Part shown: positions 33,206-45,428 of the stretch, one piece after another | Numbering within the stretch: position 1 is the stretch's first letter | Layout of the letters: each line of letters opens with the position of its first letter | Assembly: GCF_902459695.1 (NCBI RefSeq) | Contig: NZ_CABPRZ010000014.1 | Coordinates: 1-64,000, forward strand | Direction of reading: 5' to 3' | Length of the DNA: 64,000 nt | Origin: Pandoraea terrae | GTDB taxonomy: Bacteria > Pseudomonadota > Gammaproteobacteria > Burkholderiales > Burkholderiaceae | Translations under genes and position numbers: made by a program | Notes under the pieces: model-generated | What the model saw: the letters and a program-made list of their open reading frames with translations, nothing else | The model's database searches: none | Told to the model about the DNA's origin: nothing

Positions 33206-33984
33206 CAGGCGAGATGTCCCGAGGAGCCCTTGACCTGTGCACTGGTGCGGCCAAATCGGCGTTCGCGCTGCTGAAACTCGGCGATCGCCAGGTCGAGCGT
33301 TGCAGCGTCGAAGTCCGGCCAGAATTTATCGGTGAAATAGAGTTCAGTGTACGCCAGTTGCCACAACAGAAAGTTGCTGATGCGCTGCTCTCCGCCGGTG
33401 CGGATGAACAGATCGGGCTCGGGGGCGTACGCCATGCTGAGATGCGGCGCCAAGTCAGCTTCCTCGAACGGCGCGGCGAGCGCCTCGGGGCCTTGCAGCG
33501 CGCGCTGTGCGGCAAGCTTGCGCGCCGCCTGGAGAATGTCCCAGCGCCCGCCGTAGTTGGCGGCGATGGTCAGGGTAAGACGGTGGTTGTCTTGCGTGCG
33601 CAGCTCGGCTTCGCGCACCAGTTGCTGGATGCGCGGCTCGAACGCTTCGAGCGCACCGACAACATGCAGGCGAATGCCGTTCGCGCTGAGCTTGCCGATC
33701 TCGCGCTCGAGCGCGGAGATGAACAGCTTCATCAGGAACGAGACCTCTTCACCGGGACGGCGCCAGTTCTCGGAGCTGAACGCGAACAGTGTCAGATATT
33801 CGACGCCCCGGCGCATGCACGCTTCGACGGTATTGCGCACGGCGTCGAGGCCGCGCGCATGGCCAGCCACGCGCGGCAGCTTGCGGCGCGTGGCCCAACG
33901 CCCATTGCCATCCATGACGATGGCAATGTGGCGCGGCGTGCCGGGCGCCTCGGGGACAGCGAGCGTGGAGCTGGAAAAACCCAT
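33205..33984 (-). CDS. uppS: Undecaprenyl diphosphate synthase
   Basis: 259 residues. This cis-prenyltransferase makes the C55 lipid carrier for peptidoglycan and O-antigen. The catalytic Asp is in [15 protein letters not shown], followed by [27 protein letters not shown] and the C-terminal [18 protein letters not shown]. It is tightly linked to cdsA and 55 bases after frr. Confidence 0.98.
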   Translation of the reverse strand: MGFSSSTLAVPEAPGTPRHIAIVMDGNGRWATRRKLPRVAGHARGLDAVRNTVEACMRRGVEYLTLFAFSSENWRRPGEEVSFLMKLFISALEREIGKLSANGIRLHVVGALEAFEPRIQQLVREAELRTQDNHRLTLTIAANYGGRWDILQAARKLAAQRALQGPEALAAPFEEADLAPHLSMAYAPEPDLFIRTGGEQRISNFLLWQLAYTELYFTDKFWPDFDAATLDLAIAEFQQRERRFGRTSAQVKGSSGHLA

Positions 33985-34039
33985 TGGGTGACGTAACCTG
34001 CGAGATCAGCGGAAATCAGGCGGATGAGCGCGGGTGCGC

Positions 34040-34600
34040 TCAGACCGTCATGATCTCGGCTTCTTTCGTCTGCACGAGCTTGTCGATTTCAGCAACAAAC
34101 TTGTCCGTCAGCTTCTGCACGTCGTCGCCGGCACGGCGCTCGTCGTCTTCCGACGCATCCTTGTCCTTGACGAGTTTCTTGAGCGCCTCGTTGGCGTCGC
34201 GGCGCAGATTGCGCACGGCCACCTTGGCGCCTTCGGCTTCGGACTTCACGAGCTTCATCAGTTCGCGGCGGCGTTCTTCCGTGAGCGCAGGCATCGGCAC
34301 GCGGATCAGATCGCCCTGCGTGGCCGGATTCAGGCCCAGATCCGCTTCGCGGATGGCCTTTTCGACGACGGCAACCATCTTCTTTTCCCACGGCTGGACG
34401 CCGATGGTACGGCCGTCGACCAACGTCACGTTGGCGACTTGCGAGATCGGCACCATCGAACCGTAGTAATCGACTTGCACATGATCAAGCAGGCCGGTAT
34501 GCGCACGGCCCGTCCGGATCTTGGCCAGATCGACCTTGAACGATTCGATCGACTTCAGCATTTTTTGCTCGACACTCTTCTTGACGTCAGCAACGGTCAT
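34040..34600 (-). CDS. frr: Ribosome recycling factor
   Basis: 186 residues from ATG at 34600 ([15 protein letters not shown]), with GGAGG-like sequence upstream. A longer in-frame start is not conserved. With EF-G it splits post-termination ribosomes. The [13 protein letters not shown] block and the C-terminal three-helix bundle are typical. It sits between pyrH and uppS. Confidence 0.97.
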   Translation of the reverse strand: MTVADVKKSVEQKMLKSIESFKVDLAKIRTGRAHTGLLDHVQVDYYGSMVPISQVANVTLVDGRTIGVQPWEKKMVAVVEKAIREADLGLNPATQGDLIRVPMPALTEERRRELMKLVKSEAEGAKVAVRNLRRDANEALKKLVKDKDASEDDERRAGDDVQKLTDKFVAEIDKLVQTKEAEIMTV

Positions 34601-34680
34601 GAAAACCTCCAAACCTTGATAGTAAGACGCAAACGGAATAACCGGCGCGTGTGTCTCGATACACCCACGCCGTTTTGAAC

Positions 34681-35394
34681 TCAAACGTGGACGAGCGTTC
34701 CCTCGTCTTCACCGAGGATCACGTGTTTGAGCGCACCCGGCTTCACGATGGAGAACACGCGTACCGGCATCTTCTGGTCGCGGCACAGTGCGAACGCGGT
34801 CGCATCCATCACCTGCAGGTTCTTCGAGATGGCCTCGTCGAAGCTGATGGTGGAGTACTTGACGGCATCCGGCACCTTCTTCGGGTCAGCCGAGTAGACG
34901 CCGTCCACCTTGGTGGCCTTGAGCACGACTTCCGCACCCACTTCCGAGCCGCGCAGCGCCGCCGCGGTGTCGGTGGTAAAGAAGGGATTGCCTGTGCCGG
35001 CGGCGAAGATGACGACCTTGCCTTCTTCCAACTGACGAATCGCGCGGGGCCGGATGTACGGCTCGACGACCTGATCCATGCGCAATGCGGATTGTACGCG
35101 CGCTTCGATGCCGGCGTGGCGCATGGCGTCCTGCAGGGCCAATGCATTCATCATCGTGGCCAGCATGCCCATGTAGTCAGCCGTGGCGCGGTCCATACCG
35201 GCCGCGCCGCCCGCCACACCGCGAAAAATATTGCCGCCACCGATCACGATGGCCAGCTGCGTGCCCAGGCGCACGACTTCGGCGATGTCCGCGACCATGC
35301 GTTCGATGGTGGCGCGGTTGATGCCGAATGCGTCATCGCCCATGAGGGCTTCACCAGAGAGCTTGAGAAGTACGCGTTTGTAGGCTGTAGACAT
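34681..35394 (-). CDS. pyrH: UMP kinase
   Basis: 237 residues from ATG at 35394 ([19 protein letters not shown]). This amino-acid-kinase-fold enzyme phosphorylates UMP to UDP. It shows [29 protein letters not shown] and [18 protein letters not shown]. The longer upstream open frame into the tsf-pyrH gap has no conservation. It lies 97 bases after tsf and 80 before frr. Confidence 0.98.
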   Translation of the reverse strand: MSTAYKRVLLKLSGEALMGDDAFGINRATIERMVADIAEVVRLGTQLAIVIGGGNIFRGVAGGAAGMDRATADYMGMLATMMNALALQDAMRHAGIEARVQSALRMDQVVEPYIRPRAIRQLEEGKVVIFAAGTGNPFFTTDTAAALRGSEVGAEVVLKATKVDGVYSADPKKVPDAVKYSTISFDEAISKNLQVMDATAFALCRDQKMPVRVFSIVKPGALKHVILGEDEGTLVHV

Positions 35395-35491
35395 GGCGGT
35401 CCTAAAGGAGTCTGGGTGGGCACTGAGCGGATTCGGGATAAAACACGGGAGCAGCCAGGCCGCTCCCGGAACAACATTACGACTCGGGGTA

Positions 35492-36373
35492 TTACGCCTT
35501 CTTGGCCGCCGCCACTTGCGCTGCCACTTCCGCCGCGAAATCGTCCTGCTTCTTCTCGATCCCTTCACCCACCACGAACATCGTGAAACCCTTCACGTTC
35601 GTGTTGGCGGCCGCCAGCATTTGCTCGACCGACTGCTTGTCGTTCTTCACGAAAGCCTGATTGAACAGCGAGACTTCCTTCAGGAACTTCTGCACGCTGC
35701 CTTCGACCATCTTGGCGACGATTTCGGCCGGCTTGCCCGATTCGGCCGCCTTTTGCGCGGCGACGCTGCGTTCCTTCTCGATCAGGTCGGCCGGCACTTG
35801 TTCAGCCGACAGCGAGACCGGCTTCATCGCGGCGATGTGCATCGCGACGTCCTTGCCCACTTGTTCGTCTGCGCCTTCATACTCGACGATCACGCCGATA
35901 CGCGTGCCGTGCAGGTAAGCGGCCAGCTTGCCGTTCACGTCATAGCGCTGGAAGCGGCGGATCGCCAGGTTTTCGCCGATCTTGGCGATCAGGCCCGTGC
36001 GGACTTGCTCGACCGTCGAGCCGTCCACCGGCAGCGCGCTCAGGGCAGCGACGTCGGCCGGGTTTTCCGTGGCGACGAGCTTGGCCACGGTCGCGGCGAA
36101 GTTCAGGAAATCGTCGTTCTTGGCAACGAAGTCGGTCTCGCAGTTCAGTTCGACCAGCGCACCCTTGCTGCCGTCGATGAACGCGGCGACCACGCCTTCG
36201 GCGGTCACGCGGCTTGCGGCCTTGCTGGCCTTGCTGCCCAGCTTGACACGCAGGATTTCTTCAGCACGGTCCATGTCGCCGTCGGCTTCGGTCAGCGCCT
36301 TCTTGCATTCCATCATCGGCGCATCGGTCTTGGCGCGCAGTTCGCCTACCATCGCTGCAGTAATTGCCGGCAT
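35492..36373 (-). CDS. tsf: Elongation factor Ts
   Basis: 293 residues. It is the nucleotide exchange factor for EF-Tu. The N-terminal UBA-like domain with [24 protein letters not shown] and the core [10 protein letters not shown] motif are present. It follows rpsB, separated by 185 bases that contain a terminator-like hairpin (36473-36503), a common arrangement that lowers tsf relative to rpsB. Confidence 0.98.
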   Translation of the reverse strand: MPAITAAMVGELRAKTDAPMMECKKALTEADGDMDRAEEILRVKLGSKASKAASRVTAEGVVAAFIDGSKGALVELNCETDFVAKNDDFLNFAATVAKLVATENPADVAALSALPVDGSTVEQVRTGLIAKIGENLAIRRFQRYDVNGKLAAYLHGTRIGVIVEYEGADEQVGKDVAMHIAAMKPVSLSAEQVPADLIEKERSVAAQKAAESGKPAEIVAKMVEGSVQKFLKEVSLFNQAFVKNDKQSVEQMLAAANTNVKGFTMFVVGEGIEKKQDDFAAEVAAQVAAAKKA

Positions 36374-36472
36374 CTCTAAACTCCTCTATATCGATTCAGT
36401 CCGGGTGCTGCACGCCGGGCGAAGTACCCCGCTCCGGCGCCCCGCGCACCCGACGCAGGGAAATCTGTACTT

Positions 36473-36503
36473 AAAAAAAAGGGGCCCAACCAGCAGCCCC
36501 TTT
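36473..36503 (-). terminator. Rho-independent terminator/attenuator between rpsB and tsf
   Basis: On the minus strand, an 8-bp stem AAAGGGGC / GCCCCTTT with a 10-base loop (36478-36503) is followed by a T tract (8 As on the plus strand, 36473-36480, partly shared with the stem). Since tsf and the following genes lack a clear promoter here, it is probably a partial terminator. Confidence 0.75.
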
Positions 36504-36558
36504 CGCATTACGTCTGCGTGATATCCGCGTCACGTCCGCTGTAGAGCGGCAATCCCGC

Positions 36559-37311
36559 TTACGCTTCTTCGTTGACTTCGACGAATTCGTCGCCGCCATC
36601 GCCGCGCACGGCTTCGACCACTTCCTTGACGGCGTTCGCACGGCCTTCCAGGATCGCGTCGGCCACGCCTTCGACGTACAGCGCAACGGCCTTGCTCGAG
36701 TCATCGTTACCCGGGATGACGTAATCGACGCCGTCCGGCGAGTGGTTCGTATCGACCACGGCGATCACCGGAATGCCCAGCTTGTTGGCTTCGGTGATGG
36801 CAATCTTGTGGTAGCCGACGTCAACAACAAAAATCGCGTCGGGCATGCCGCCCATTTCCTTCACGCCGCCGATCGACTTTTGCAGCTTGGCCATTTCGCG
36901 ATCGAACATCAGCGCTTCCTTCTTGCTCATGCGCTCTTGTTCGCCGGCTTCCAGAGCCTGCTCCATGTCCTTGAGCTTCTTGATCGAGGACTTCAGGGTC
37001 TTGAAGTTCGTCAGCATGCCGCCGAGCCAACGGTTGTTGACGTACGGCTGGCCAGCGCGGCCAGCCGCTTCAGCGACGATGTCGCGCGCCTGGCGCTTCG
37101 TGCCCACAAACAGGATCGTGCCGCGGTTGGCGGCCAGTTGACGCACATACTTCAGTGCGTCCTGGTACATCGGCAACGTCTTTTCGAGGTTGATGATGTG
37201 AATCTTGTTGCGATGGCCGAAAATGAACGGGGCCATCTTCGGGTTCCAGAAACGCGTTTGGTGACCGAAGTGGACGCCGGCTTCCAGCATCTGACGCATC
37301 GTGACAGACAT
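36559..37311 (-). CDS. rpsB: 30S ribosomal protein S2
   Basis: 250 residues. The start [26 protein letters not shown] and the later [14 protein letters not shown] and [15 protein letters not shown] blocks are diagnostic. An acidic tail (EFVEVNEEA) ends the protein. It is the first gene of the long minus-strand operon, with its own promoter and a leader of about 205 nt that holds a strong hairpin. Confidence 0.98.
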   Translation of the reverse strand: MSVTMRQMLEAGVHFGHQTRFWNPKMAPFIFGHRNKIHIINLEKTLPMYQDALKYVRQLAANRGTILFVGTKRQARDIVAEAAGRAGQPYVNNRWLGGMLTNFKTLKSSIKKLKDMEQALEAGEQERMSKKEALMFDREMAKLQKSIGGVKEMGGMPDAIFVVDVGYHKIAITEANKLGIPVIAVVDTNHSPDGVDYVIPGNDDSSKAVALYVEGVADAILEGRANAVKEVVEAVRGDGGDEFVEVNEEA

Positions 37312-37368
37312 GTAATTCTCCGTTAGGGTTGGGTCTTAGACCGGTTGCCGTACCCCGCCCGCGCATCC

Positions 37369-37391
37369 GATGCATGCCAGGGGCATGCATC
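37369..37391 (-). promoter_or_regulatory. Hairpin in the rpsB mRNA leader
   Basis: Perfect 10-bp inverted repeat GATGCATGCC / GGCATGCATC with a 3-base loop, 58 bases before the rpsB ATG and inside the predicted leader. There is no T tract, so it is not a terminator. A role in S2 autoregulation is plausible from other bacteria but is inference here. Confidence 0.55.
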
Positions 37392-37524
37392 TGCGTGGAA
37401 AAGGCACCCTGGTTGCACCGGCCTGCGATTTCACAATTTCAAGCCGAATCGGAATTCGTGGAATTCGCGCGCCCTAGGGATAACCCGGTGCAACTTGCGA
37501 AAACCGACGTCGGCTTAGCCAAAG

Positions 37525-37554
37525 ATTATAGCATCGACACTGCCCCGCACTCAA
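37525..37554 (-). promoter_or_regulatory. Sigma-70 promoter of rpsB
   Basis: The minus strand reads TTGAGT (37549-37554), an 18-base spacer, and a perfect TATAAT (37525-37530). It would start transcription about 205 bases before rpsB. Confidence 0.75.
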
Positions 37555-37737
37555 GTCGTGCAAGTATTTGCCGATCCGGGCGGCGAGACGCACCGAAAAA
37601 TCTCCCGCCACTCGCCACGCTCGCGGCCAGCCGCCCGGAAAGCACCGCAAATCGGGGGCCGGCACCGCGCCGGCAGGGCGAAAGACGCGCTTTGATGCGA
37701 TAATGGCGCATTGTTCTCGCAAAATTCCGATCCAGCA

Positions 37738-38553
37738 ATGGCCATCACCCTGAAGAATGCCCAAGATATTGAAATGATGCGCGTCGCTTGCCGCCTGGCC
37801 AGCGAAGTGCTCGATTTCATCACGCCGCACATCCGGGCCGGCATCACCACCGGCGAGCTGGACCGTCTGTGCCATGAATACATGGTCAAGGAACAGGGGA
37901 CCGTTCCTGCGCCGCTGAACTATCAGCCGCCCGGCTATCCGCCCTATCCGAAGGCCACCTGCATTTCCGTCAACGACGTGATCTGCCATGGCATTCCCGG
38001 CGAAAAGGTCCTCAAACACGGCGACGCGCTCAATATCGACGTCACCGTCATCAAGGACGGCTATTTCGGCGACACCAGCCGCATGTTCATTGTCGGCGAA
38101 GGGTCGATCCTGGCAAAGCGCCTGACCCAGGTCACGTTCGAGTGCATGTGGCTCGGTATCCGTCAGGTCAAGCCGGGTGCCCACCTGGGCGATATCGGCC
38201 ATGCCATCCAGGTCCACGCCGAAGCACAGGGCTACAGCGTCGTGCGCGAGTACTGCGGCCACGGCATCGGCCAGGTATTCCATGAGGATCCGCAGATCCT
38301 GCACTACGGCCGCCCGGGCACCGGGCTGGAACTGAAAGCCGGCATGATCTTCACGATCGAGCCGATGATCAACGCGGGCAAGCGCGACATCCGCACGATG
38401 CCGGACCAATGGACGGTGAAAACGCGCGACCGCAGCTTGTCGGCCCAATGGGAGCACACCGTGCTCGTGACAGACACCGGCTACGATGTGCTGACGGTCT
38501 CCGCCGGCACGCCCAAGCCTCCCGAATTCATCACGCAGGCCACCGCCGCGTAA
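37738..38553 (+). CDS. map: Methionine aminopeptidase, type I
   Basis: 271 residues from ATG at 37738 (MAITLKNAQDIEMM); nine codons of upstream open frame are not conserved. It removes the initiator Met. The metal ligands are visible in NIDVTVIKDGYFGDTS (two Asp), CGHGIGQVFHE (His), FTIEPMI (Glu) and AQWEHTVL (Glu). It is divergent from rpsB and upstream of glnD, a common betaproteobacterial order. Confidence 0.98.
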   Translation: MAITLKNAQDIEMMRVACRLASEVLDFITPHIRAGITTGELDRLCHEYMVKEQGTVPAPLNYQPPGYPPYPKATCISVNDVICHGIPGEKVLKHGDALNIDVTVIKDGYFGDTSRMFIVGEGSILAKRLTQVTFECMWLGIRQVKPGAHLGDIGHAIQVHAEAQGYSVVREYCGHGIGQVFHEDPQILHYGRPGTGLELKAGMIFTIEPMINAGKRDIRTMPDQWTVKTRDRSLSAQWEHTVLVTDTGYDVLTVSAGTPKPPEFITQATAA

Positions 38554-38610
38554 CGATTCGGCCGGGGCGCGAGCGCGCACCGGCCCCACCCCTCGCCGAG
38601 GAAGCCGCCC

Positions 38611-41175
38611 ATGCACGCGCGCGCGCACGCCCACTCCCCGCTCCGACAAGCCTTGAAGGACCGCAAGACCGAGTTGCTGGACCGCTTCGCGCAGAACGGC
38701 AAGATCGACGCCTTGCTGCACGGCATGTGCCACGCGGTCGATCACGCCATGTGCGACGCATGGCGCGCCTGCGGCATGCCCGATGGCCTCGCGCTCGTGG
38801 CCGTCGGCGGATACGGACGCGGCGAGCTGTACCCGCATTCGGACGTCGACATCCTCGTATTGCATGACAACGGCGCCGACGATGCGCTGGCGCCCCACGT
38901 CGAGCCGTTCATTCAGTTCCTATGGGACATGGGGCTCGAGATCGGCAGCAGCGTGCGCTCCGTCGATCAATGCATTGCCGAGGCGGATGCCGACATCACC
39001 GTCGAAACCAGTCTGCTCGAAGCACGCTTGCTGACCGGCAACAGGGCCTTGTTCGAAACGTTCCAGCACCGCTTCGCGGAAGTGCTCGATCCCCGCGCAT
39101 TCTTCCGCGGCAAGCAGCTCGAGCTGCGCCAGCGCCACGCCAAGTATCAGGACACCCCGTACAGCCTTGAGCCGAATTGCAAGGAGAGTCCGGGCGGCCT
39201 GCGCGATTTGCAGGTCATTCTCTGGATGACACGCGCCGCGGGGCTTGGCAATAGTTGGGCCGAATTGTTCGAACGCGAGCTGCTGACCGAACGCGAAGTC
39301 AAGGAGCTGCGCCGCAACGAACAATTCCTGAAGGGCCTTCGCGCCCGCCTGCACTTGCTCGCCAAGCGCCGTCAGGATGTGCTCGTGTTCGATATGCAAA
39401 CCCCGCTGGCCGAGAGTCTTGGCGTCGAGGCCACCGCCGCCAAGCGCGCCAGCGAACAGCTGATGCGCCGCTATTACTGGGCCGCCAAGGCGGTGACGCA
39501 GCTCAACACCGTCTTGCTGCAGAACGTCGAAGCGAAGCTGTTTCCGCAGACGAGCGGCGTCACGCGCGTGCTCAATGAGCGCTTCGTCGAGAAGCAGGGA
39601 ATGATCGAGATCGTCGACGACGACCTTTTTACCCGTGATCCGACGGCCATTCTCGAGACCTTCCTGCTGTACGAGAAGATCATCGGCACCAAGGGCTTGT
39701 CGGCACGCACGCTGCGCGCCCTCTACAATGCGCGCGACCTGATGAACGCGCAATGGCGCGCCGATCCCGAGAACCGCCGCCTGTTCCTCGAGATCCTGCA
39801 GCAGCCGCAGGGCATTACCCACGCGCTTCGTCTTATGAATCAGACGAGCGTGCTGGGCCGCTACCTGATCAATTTCCGCCGCGTGGTCGGACAGATGCAA
39901 CACGATCTGTACCATGTCTACACGGTCGACCAGCATATCCTGATGGTCGTGCGCAACATCCGCCGCTTCGCCGTGGCCGAGCATGCGCACGAGTATCCGT
40001 TCTGCAGCCAGCTCATCGCGAACTTCGATCGTCCCTGGGTGCTAACCGTCGCAGCGCTGTTCCACGATATCGCCAAGGGGCGCGGCGGCGATCACTCCAC
40101 GCTCGGCATGGTCGACGCGCGGCGCTTCTGCGTACGGCACGGCATGTCGCAGGAGGATACGGACCTGGTCGTGTGGCTCGTCGGGGAACATCTGACAATG
40201 AGCCAGGTCGCCCAGAAGCAGGACACGACCGATCCGGAAGTCATCAAGGGCTTTGCGGAAAAGGTCGGCAACGAACGGCGCCTGACTGCGTTGTATTTGC
40301 TGACCGTCGCGGACATTCGCGGCACCAGCCCGAAAGTCTGGAACGCGTGGAAAGGCAAGCTGCTCGAAGACCTGTATCGCGTGACGCTGCAGGTGCTTGG
40401 CGGCGCGAATCCTGATCCGCACGCGCAACTCAAGGCGCGCAAGGAAGAAGCCCTGGGCCTGTTGCGGCTCTACACGGTGCCCGATCACGCCCACGAGCCG
40501 CTCTGGAACACGCTCGACGTTGCGTTCTTCCTGCGCAACGATCCGGCCGATGTCGCCTGGCAGACGCGCCATCTTTGCCGCCACGTCAACAGCCCGACGC
40601 CGATCGTCAAGGCGCGCCCTGCCCCGATCGGCGAGGGTTTGCAGGTGATGGTGTACGTACCGGATCAGATCGACCTGTTTGCACGCATTTGCGGTTATTT
40701 CGAGCGCAAGGGACTGTCGATTCTCGATGCCAAGGTGCACACCACCAGCCTTGGCTACGCGCTGGACAACTTCCTGCTCACGGACCCCGGCCTCGATACG
40801 AGCTACCGGGACATTATCAGTCTCGTGGAATCGGAGCTGGCGGCCCTGATCACGCGCGCCGAGCCGCTGCCCGAGCCCAGCAAGGGCCGTCTGCCCCGCC
40901 GCTCGCGAAGTTTCCCGGTCACGCCACGCGTGGATTTACGCGCCGACGACCGCGGACAGTATTACCTGCTGTCGGTCTCCGCCAACGACCGCACTGGCCT
41001 GCTGTACGCGGTCGCCCGGGTTCTCGCCCGGCATCGCGTCAGCGTGCGCACGGCGCGCATCAACACGCTCGGCGAGCGTGTCGAAGATACCTTTTTGCTC
41101 GATGGCAGCCGCCTGCAGGACAGTCGCCTGCAGATCGCCGTCGAAACTGAATTACTGGAAGCACTGGAACCATGA
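38611..41175 (+). CDS. glnD: Bifunctional uridylyltransferase/uridylyl-removing enzyme (PII regulator)
   Basis: 854 residues. It senses glutamine and uridylylates or deuridylylates PII. The nucleotidyltransferase motif [18 protein letters not shown] is at about 66-83, the HD hydrolase domain ([17 protein letters not shown]) is at about residue 480, and two C-terminal ACT domains ([16 protein letters not shown] and [18 protein letters not shown]) follow. Full length and intact. The stop overlaps the next gene's ATG by 4 bases. Confidence 0.98.
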   Translation: MHARAHAHSPLRQALKDRKTELLDRFAQNGKIDALLHGMCHAVDHAMCDAWRACGMPDGLALVAVGGYGRGELYPHSDVDILVLHDNGADDALAPHVEPFIQFLWDMGLEIGSSVRSVDQCIAEADADITVETSLLEARLLTGNRALFETFQHRFAEVLDPRAFFRGKQLELRQRHAKYQDTPYSLEPNCKESPGGLRDLQVILWMTRAAGLGNSWAELFERELLTEREVKELRRNEQFLKGLRARLHLLAKRRQDVLVFDMQTPLAESLGVEATAAKRASEQLMRRYYWAAKAVTQLNTVLLQNVEAKLFPQTSGVTRVLNERFVEKQGMIEIVDDDLFTRDPTAILETFLLYEKIIGTKGLSARTLRALYNARDLMNAQWRADPENRRLFLEILQQPQGITHALRLMNQTSVLGRYLINFRRVVGQMQHDLYHVYTVDQHILMVVRNIRRFAVAEHAHEYPFCSQLIANFDRPWVLTVAALFHDIAKGRGGDHSTLGMVDARRFCVRHGMSQEDTDLVVWLVGEHLTMSQVAQKQDTTDPEVIKGFAEKVGNERRLTALYLLTVADIRGTSPKVWNAWKGKLLEDLYRVTLQVLGGANPDPHAQLKARKEEALGLLRLYTVPDHAHEPLWNTLDVAFFLRNDPADVAWQTRHLCRHVNSPTPIVKARPAPIGEGLQVMVYVPDQIDLFARICGYFERKGLSILDAKVHTTSLGYALDNFLLTDPGLDTSYRDIISLVESELAALITRAEPLPEPSKGRLPRRSRSFPVTPRVDLRADDRGQYYLLSVSANDRTGLLYAVARVLARHRVSVRTARINTLGERVEDTFLLDGSRLQDSRLQIAVETELLEALEP

Positions 41176-42557
41176 GCGACACCCCGCGCGCCAAGCTTGG
41201 CGCGAAACACCCCCGCAATCTTGACAAGACCCGCGCCCCCGTGCGGCCTGGCGCCCTGCGCCGCCCGACCAAGGCGATTCCCGCCGCCATGCTCGAAGGC
41301 GCCGGGGCGGCGAAGCAGTCCGCGCAGAAGCCTCCGCGCGCGCGTCCCGCCGGCGATGCACAGGCGGGCGCGCCCGCCGCGAAGAAGCCCTATGGCGCCC
41401 GTGCCCCGGGTACGCAGGGAGGGGGTGGCGCGCGTACGCCGCGCAGCGGGGCTGGCGCCGGATTCGAGGGACGCCCGAAACGGACGGATGATCGAGGCGC
41501 AAGTGGAGCAGGTGGCACAAGTGGCGCAGGCGGCCGGCCGCGTCCGGCCACCGCGCGCCCGCCGGAAACCCGCCGCTTTGGCGACGATCGCGACGGCTAC
41601 CGTCGTGGCGATGCACCGGCACGCCCCCAACGCGAACGTGTCGCGGGCCCGAAACCGCCGCGCAGCGAGGGCGATTTCGCCCGTCCGGTGAAGCGCCGTG
41701 ATGATGATTTCCGAAGCGGCACCGGCCGTGGGCCGCGCCGTGACGATGACCGCGCCCGCAACCGCGATGCCGCCCCACCCAAGGTTCACGCCGACGCCGA
41801 AGGCATGCTGCGCCTGTCCAAGCGCATGTCCGAACTGGGTCTGTGTTCGCGCCGGGAAGCCGATGAATGGATCGCCAAGGGCTGGGTCCGCGTCGACGGA
41901 AAGGTGATCGCCGAACTCGGCGCAAAGATCCTGCCGGATCAGGAAATCACGGTCGTGCAAGCCGCCCGTAACGAACAGGCGCAGCGCGTCACGATCCTGC
42001 TGAACAAGCCGGTCGGCTATGTCTCCGGCCAGGCCGAAGACGGCTATGAACCCGCCGTCGTCCTGCTCACCCGCGACAATCACTGGTCGGAAGACGATGC
42101 CGGCATCCGCTTTTCCCCGCAACATCTGCGCGGCCTCGCGCCCGCAGGGCGTCTCGACATCGACTCGACCGGCCTGCTCGTACTCACGCAGGACGGCCGC
42201 GTGGCGCGCCAGTTGATCGGCGAGGATTCCGACACGGAGAAGGAATATCTCGTACGTGTGTCCTACGGCGAGTACACGGAAAACGTGCAGGCCCAATTCC
42301 CCGCGGCGCGCCTGGCGCTGCTGCGCCACGGCCTGGAACTCGACGAACAGGCGCTCAAACCGGCCGAAGTCGATTGGCAGAATCCCGAGCAGCTGCGTTT
42401 TGTGCTCAAGGAAGGCAAGAAGCGCCAGATCCGCCGCATGTGCGAGCTGGTCGGCCTCCATGTCACTGGATTGAAGCGCGTGCGCATGGGCCGCATCGCG
42501 CTGGGCAACCTGCCCGCCGGTCAGTGGCGCTATCTGCGCGTGGGCGAAAGCTTCTAA
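41172..42557 (+). CDS. rluB: 23S rRNA pseudouridine synthase, RluB/RsuA family, with long basic N-terminal tail
   Basis: 461 residues. Residues 1 to about 205 are low-complexity, rich in Arg, Gly, Ala and Pro, and strongly basic. The S4 RNA-binding domain is at about 208-250 ([22 protein letters not shown]). The synthase domain has its catalytic Asp in [15 protein letters not shown] (about 325-340) and the C-terminal [15 protein letters not shown] motif. RluB forms a pseudouridine near the peptidyl-transferase centre. E. coli RluB is about 290 residues, so the N-terminal tail is the oddity. It is coupled to glnD by a 4-base overlap. Confidence 0.9.
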   Translation: MSDTPRAKLGAKHPRNLDKTRAPVRPGALRRPTKAIPAAMLEGAGAAKQSAQKPPRARPAGDAQAGAPAAKKPYGARAPGTQGGGGARTPRSGAGAGFEGRPKRTDDRGASGAGGTSGAGGRPRPATARPPETRRFGDDRDGYRRGDAPARPQRERVAGPKPPRSEGDFARPVKRRDDDFRSGTGRGPRRDDDRARNRDAAPPKVHADAEGMLRLSKRMSELGLCSRREADEWIAKGWVRVDGKVIAELGAKILPDQEITVVQAARNEQAQRVTILLNKPVGYVSGQAEDGYEPAVVLLTRDNHWSEDDAGIRFSPQHLRGLAPAGRLDIDSTGLLVLTQDGRVARQLIGEDSDTEKEYLVRVSYGEYTENVQAQFPAARLALLRHGLELDEQALKPAEVDWQNPEQLRFVLKEGKKRQIRRMCELVGLHVTGLKRVRMGRIALGNLPAGQWRYLRVGESF

Positions 42558-42567
42558 ATACTACGCC

Positions 42568-42588
42568 GGCGCATGGCACCCATGCGCC
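42568..42588. terminator. Hairpin between convergent rluB and def
   Basis: 9-bp stem GGCGCATGG / CCATGCGCC with a CAC loop, 10 bases after the rluB stop and 10 before the def stop. It lacks a T tract on either strand, so termination is possible but weakly supported. Confidence 0.45.
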
Positions 42589-42597
42589 GCGCGGCGC

Positions 42598-43131
42598 TCA
42601 CTCGTCGCTGCCGGGATCGAGCCCGGGAAACAGAATGTCCGTAAAGCCGAACTTCGTGAAATCCGTGATCCGCATGGGATACAGCTTGCCGATCAGGTGA
42701 TCGCATTCATGCTGCACCACACGCGCATGGAAGCCTTCCGCGACGCGGTCGATCGGTTTGCCATATTGGTCGAAGCCTTCGTAGCGCAGCATCGAATATC
42801 GGTTGACCATGCCGCGCAACCCCGGCACCGACAGGCAACCTTCCCAGCCCTCCTCCATGTCTTGCGTCAGCGGTGTGATGATCGGATTGACGAGCACCGT
42901 TTCCGGCACTTCCGGGGCGTCGGGATACCGGTCGTTATGCTTGAAACCGAAGATCACCACTTGCAGATCGACACCGACCTGCGGCGCGGCGAGCCCCGCG
43001 CCGTTGGCATGGTGCATCGTCTCGAACATGTCGGCCACCAGCGCGTGCAGCTCCGGCGTGTCGAATTGCTCGACCGGCTTGGCGATGCGCAGCAGGCGCG
43101 GATCGCCCATTTTCAGAATGTCGTAGAGCAT
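42598..43131 (-). CDS. def: Peptide deformylase
   Basis: 177 residues from the ATG of [20 protein letters not shown] (43131); an ATG six codons earlier overlaps ligA. It removes the N-formyl group from nascent proteins. Motif 1 [10 protein letters not shown], motif 2 EGCLSVPG (metal Cys) and motif 3 HECDHLIG (metal His and catalytic Glu) are intact. It follows ligA on the same strand; more often def pairs with fmt, which is not here. Confidence 0.96.
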   Translation of the reverse strand: MLYDILKMGDPRLLRIAKPVEQFDTPELHALVADMFETMHHANGAGLAAPQVGVDLQVVIFGFKHNDRYPDAPEVPETVLVNPIITPLTQDMEEGWEGCLSVPGLRGMVNRYSMLRYEGFDQYGKPIDRVAEGFHARVVQHECDHLIGKLYPMRITDFTKFGFTDILFPGLDPGSDE

Positions 43132-43145
43132 CGGCGGGTTCCTTA

Positions 43146-45320
<2,175 letters not shown>

Positions 45321-45338
45321 TCAAACCGCAAAGGCAAT

Positions 45339-45379
45339 AAAAAAAACCGGTCGGACCGCATGGGCGGATTCCGGCCGGT
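45339..45379 (-). terminator. Rho-independent terminator downstream of the ZipA-type gene
   Basis: On the minus strand, a bulged stem with outer arms ACCGG / CCGGT, middle CGGA / TCCG and inner CCGC / GCGG, closed by a CCAT loop (45346-45379), is followed by eight Ts (45339-45346). It lies 50 bases after the stop and before ligA. Confidence 0.75.
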
Positions 45380-45428
45380 AGCATGGGTGCCAGCCGAATC
45401 CCGGAGGATCGGCCGTGCATTTCGGGGA

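Larger units (their letters stand above)
37312..37737. other. Divergent intergenic region rpsB / map
   Basis: 426 bases without a convincing gene. It contains the rpsB promoter (37525-37554), the rpsB leader with the palindrome at 37369-37391, and the start region of map. A 124-codon open frame on the plus strand has no recognisable content and is not called. No clear promoter for map was resolved. Confidence 0.6.

Noticed and set aside
37329-37703. 124-codon open frame between rpsB and map
   Set aside because: It covers the rpsB promoter and leader, has low-complexity Arg/Pro-rich content, no ribosome-binding site and no recognisable domain.
42568-42588. Possible small RNA or attenuator at the rluB-def hairpin
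   Set aside because: Only a short hairpin with no promoter or T tract; kept as a weak terminator.
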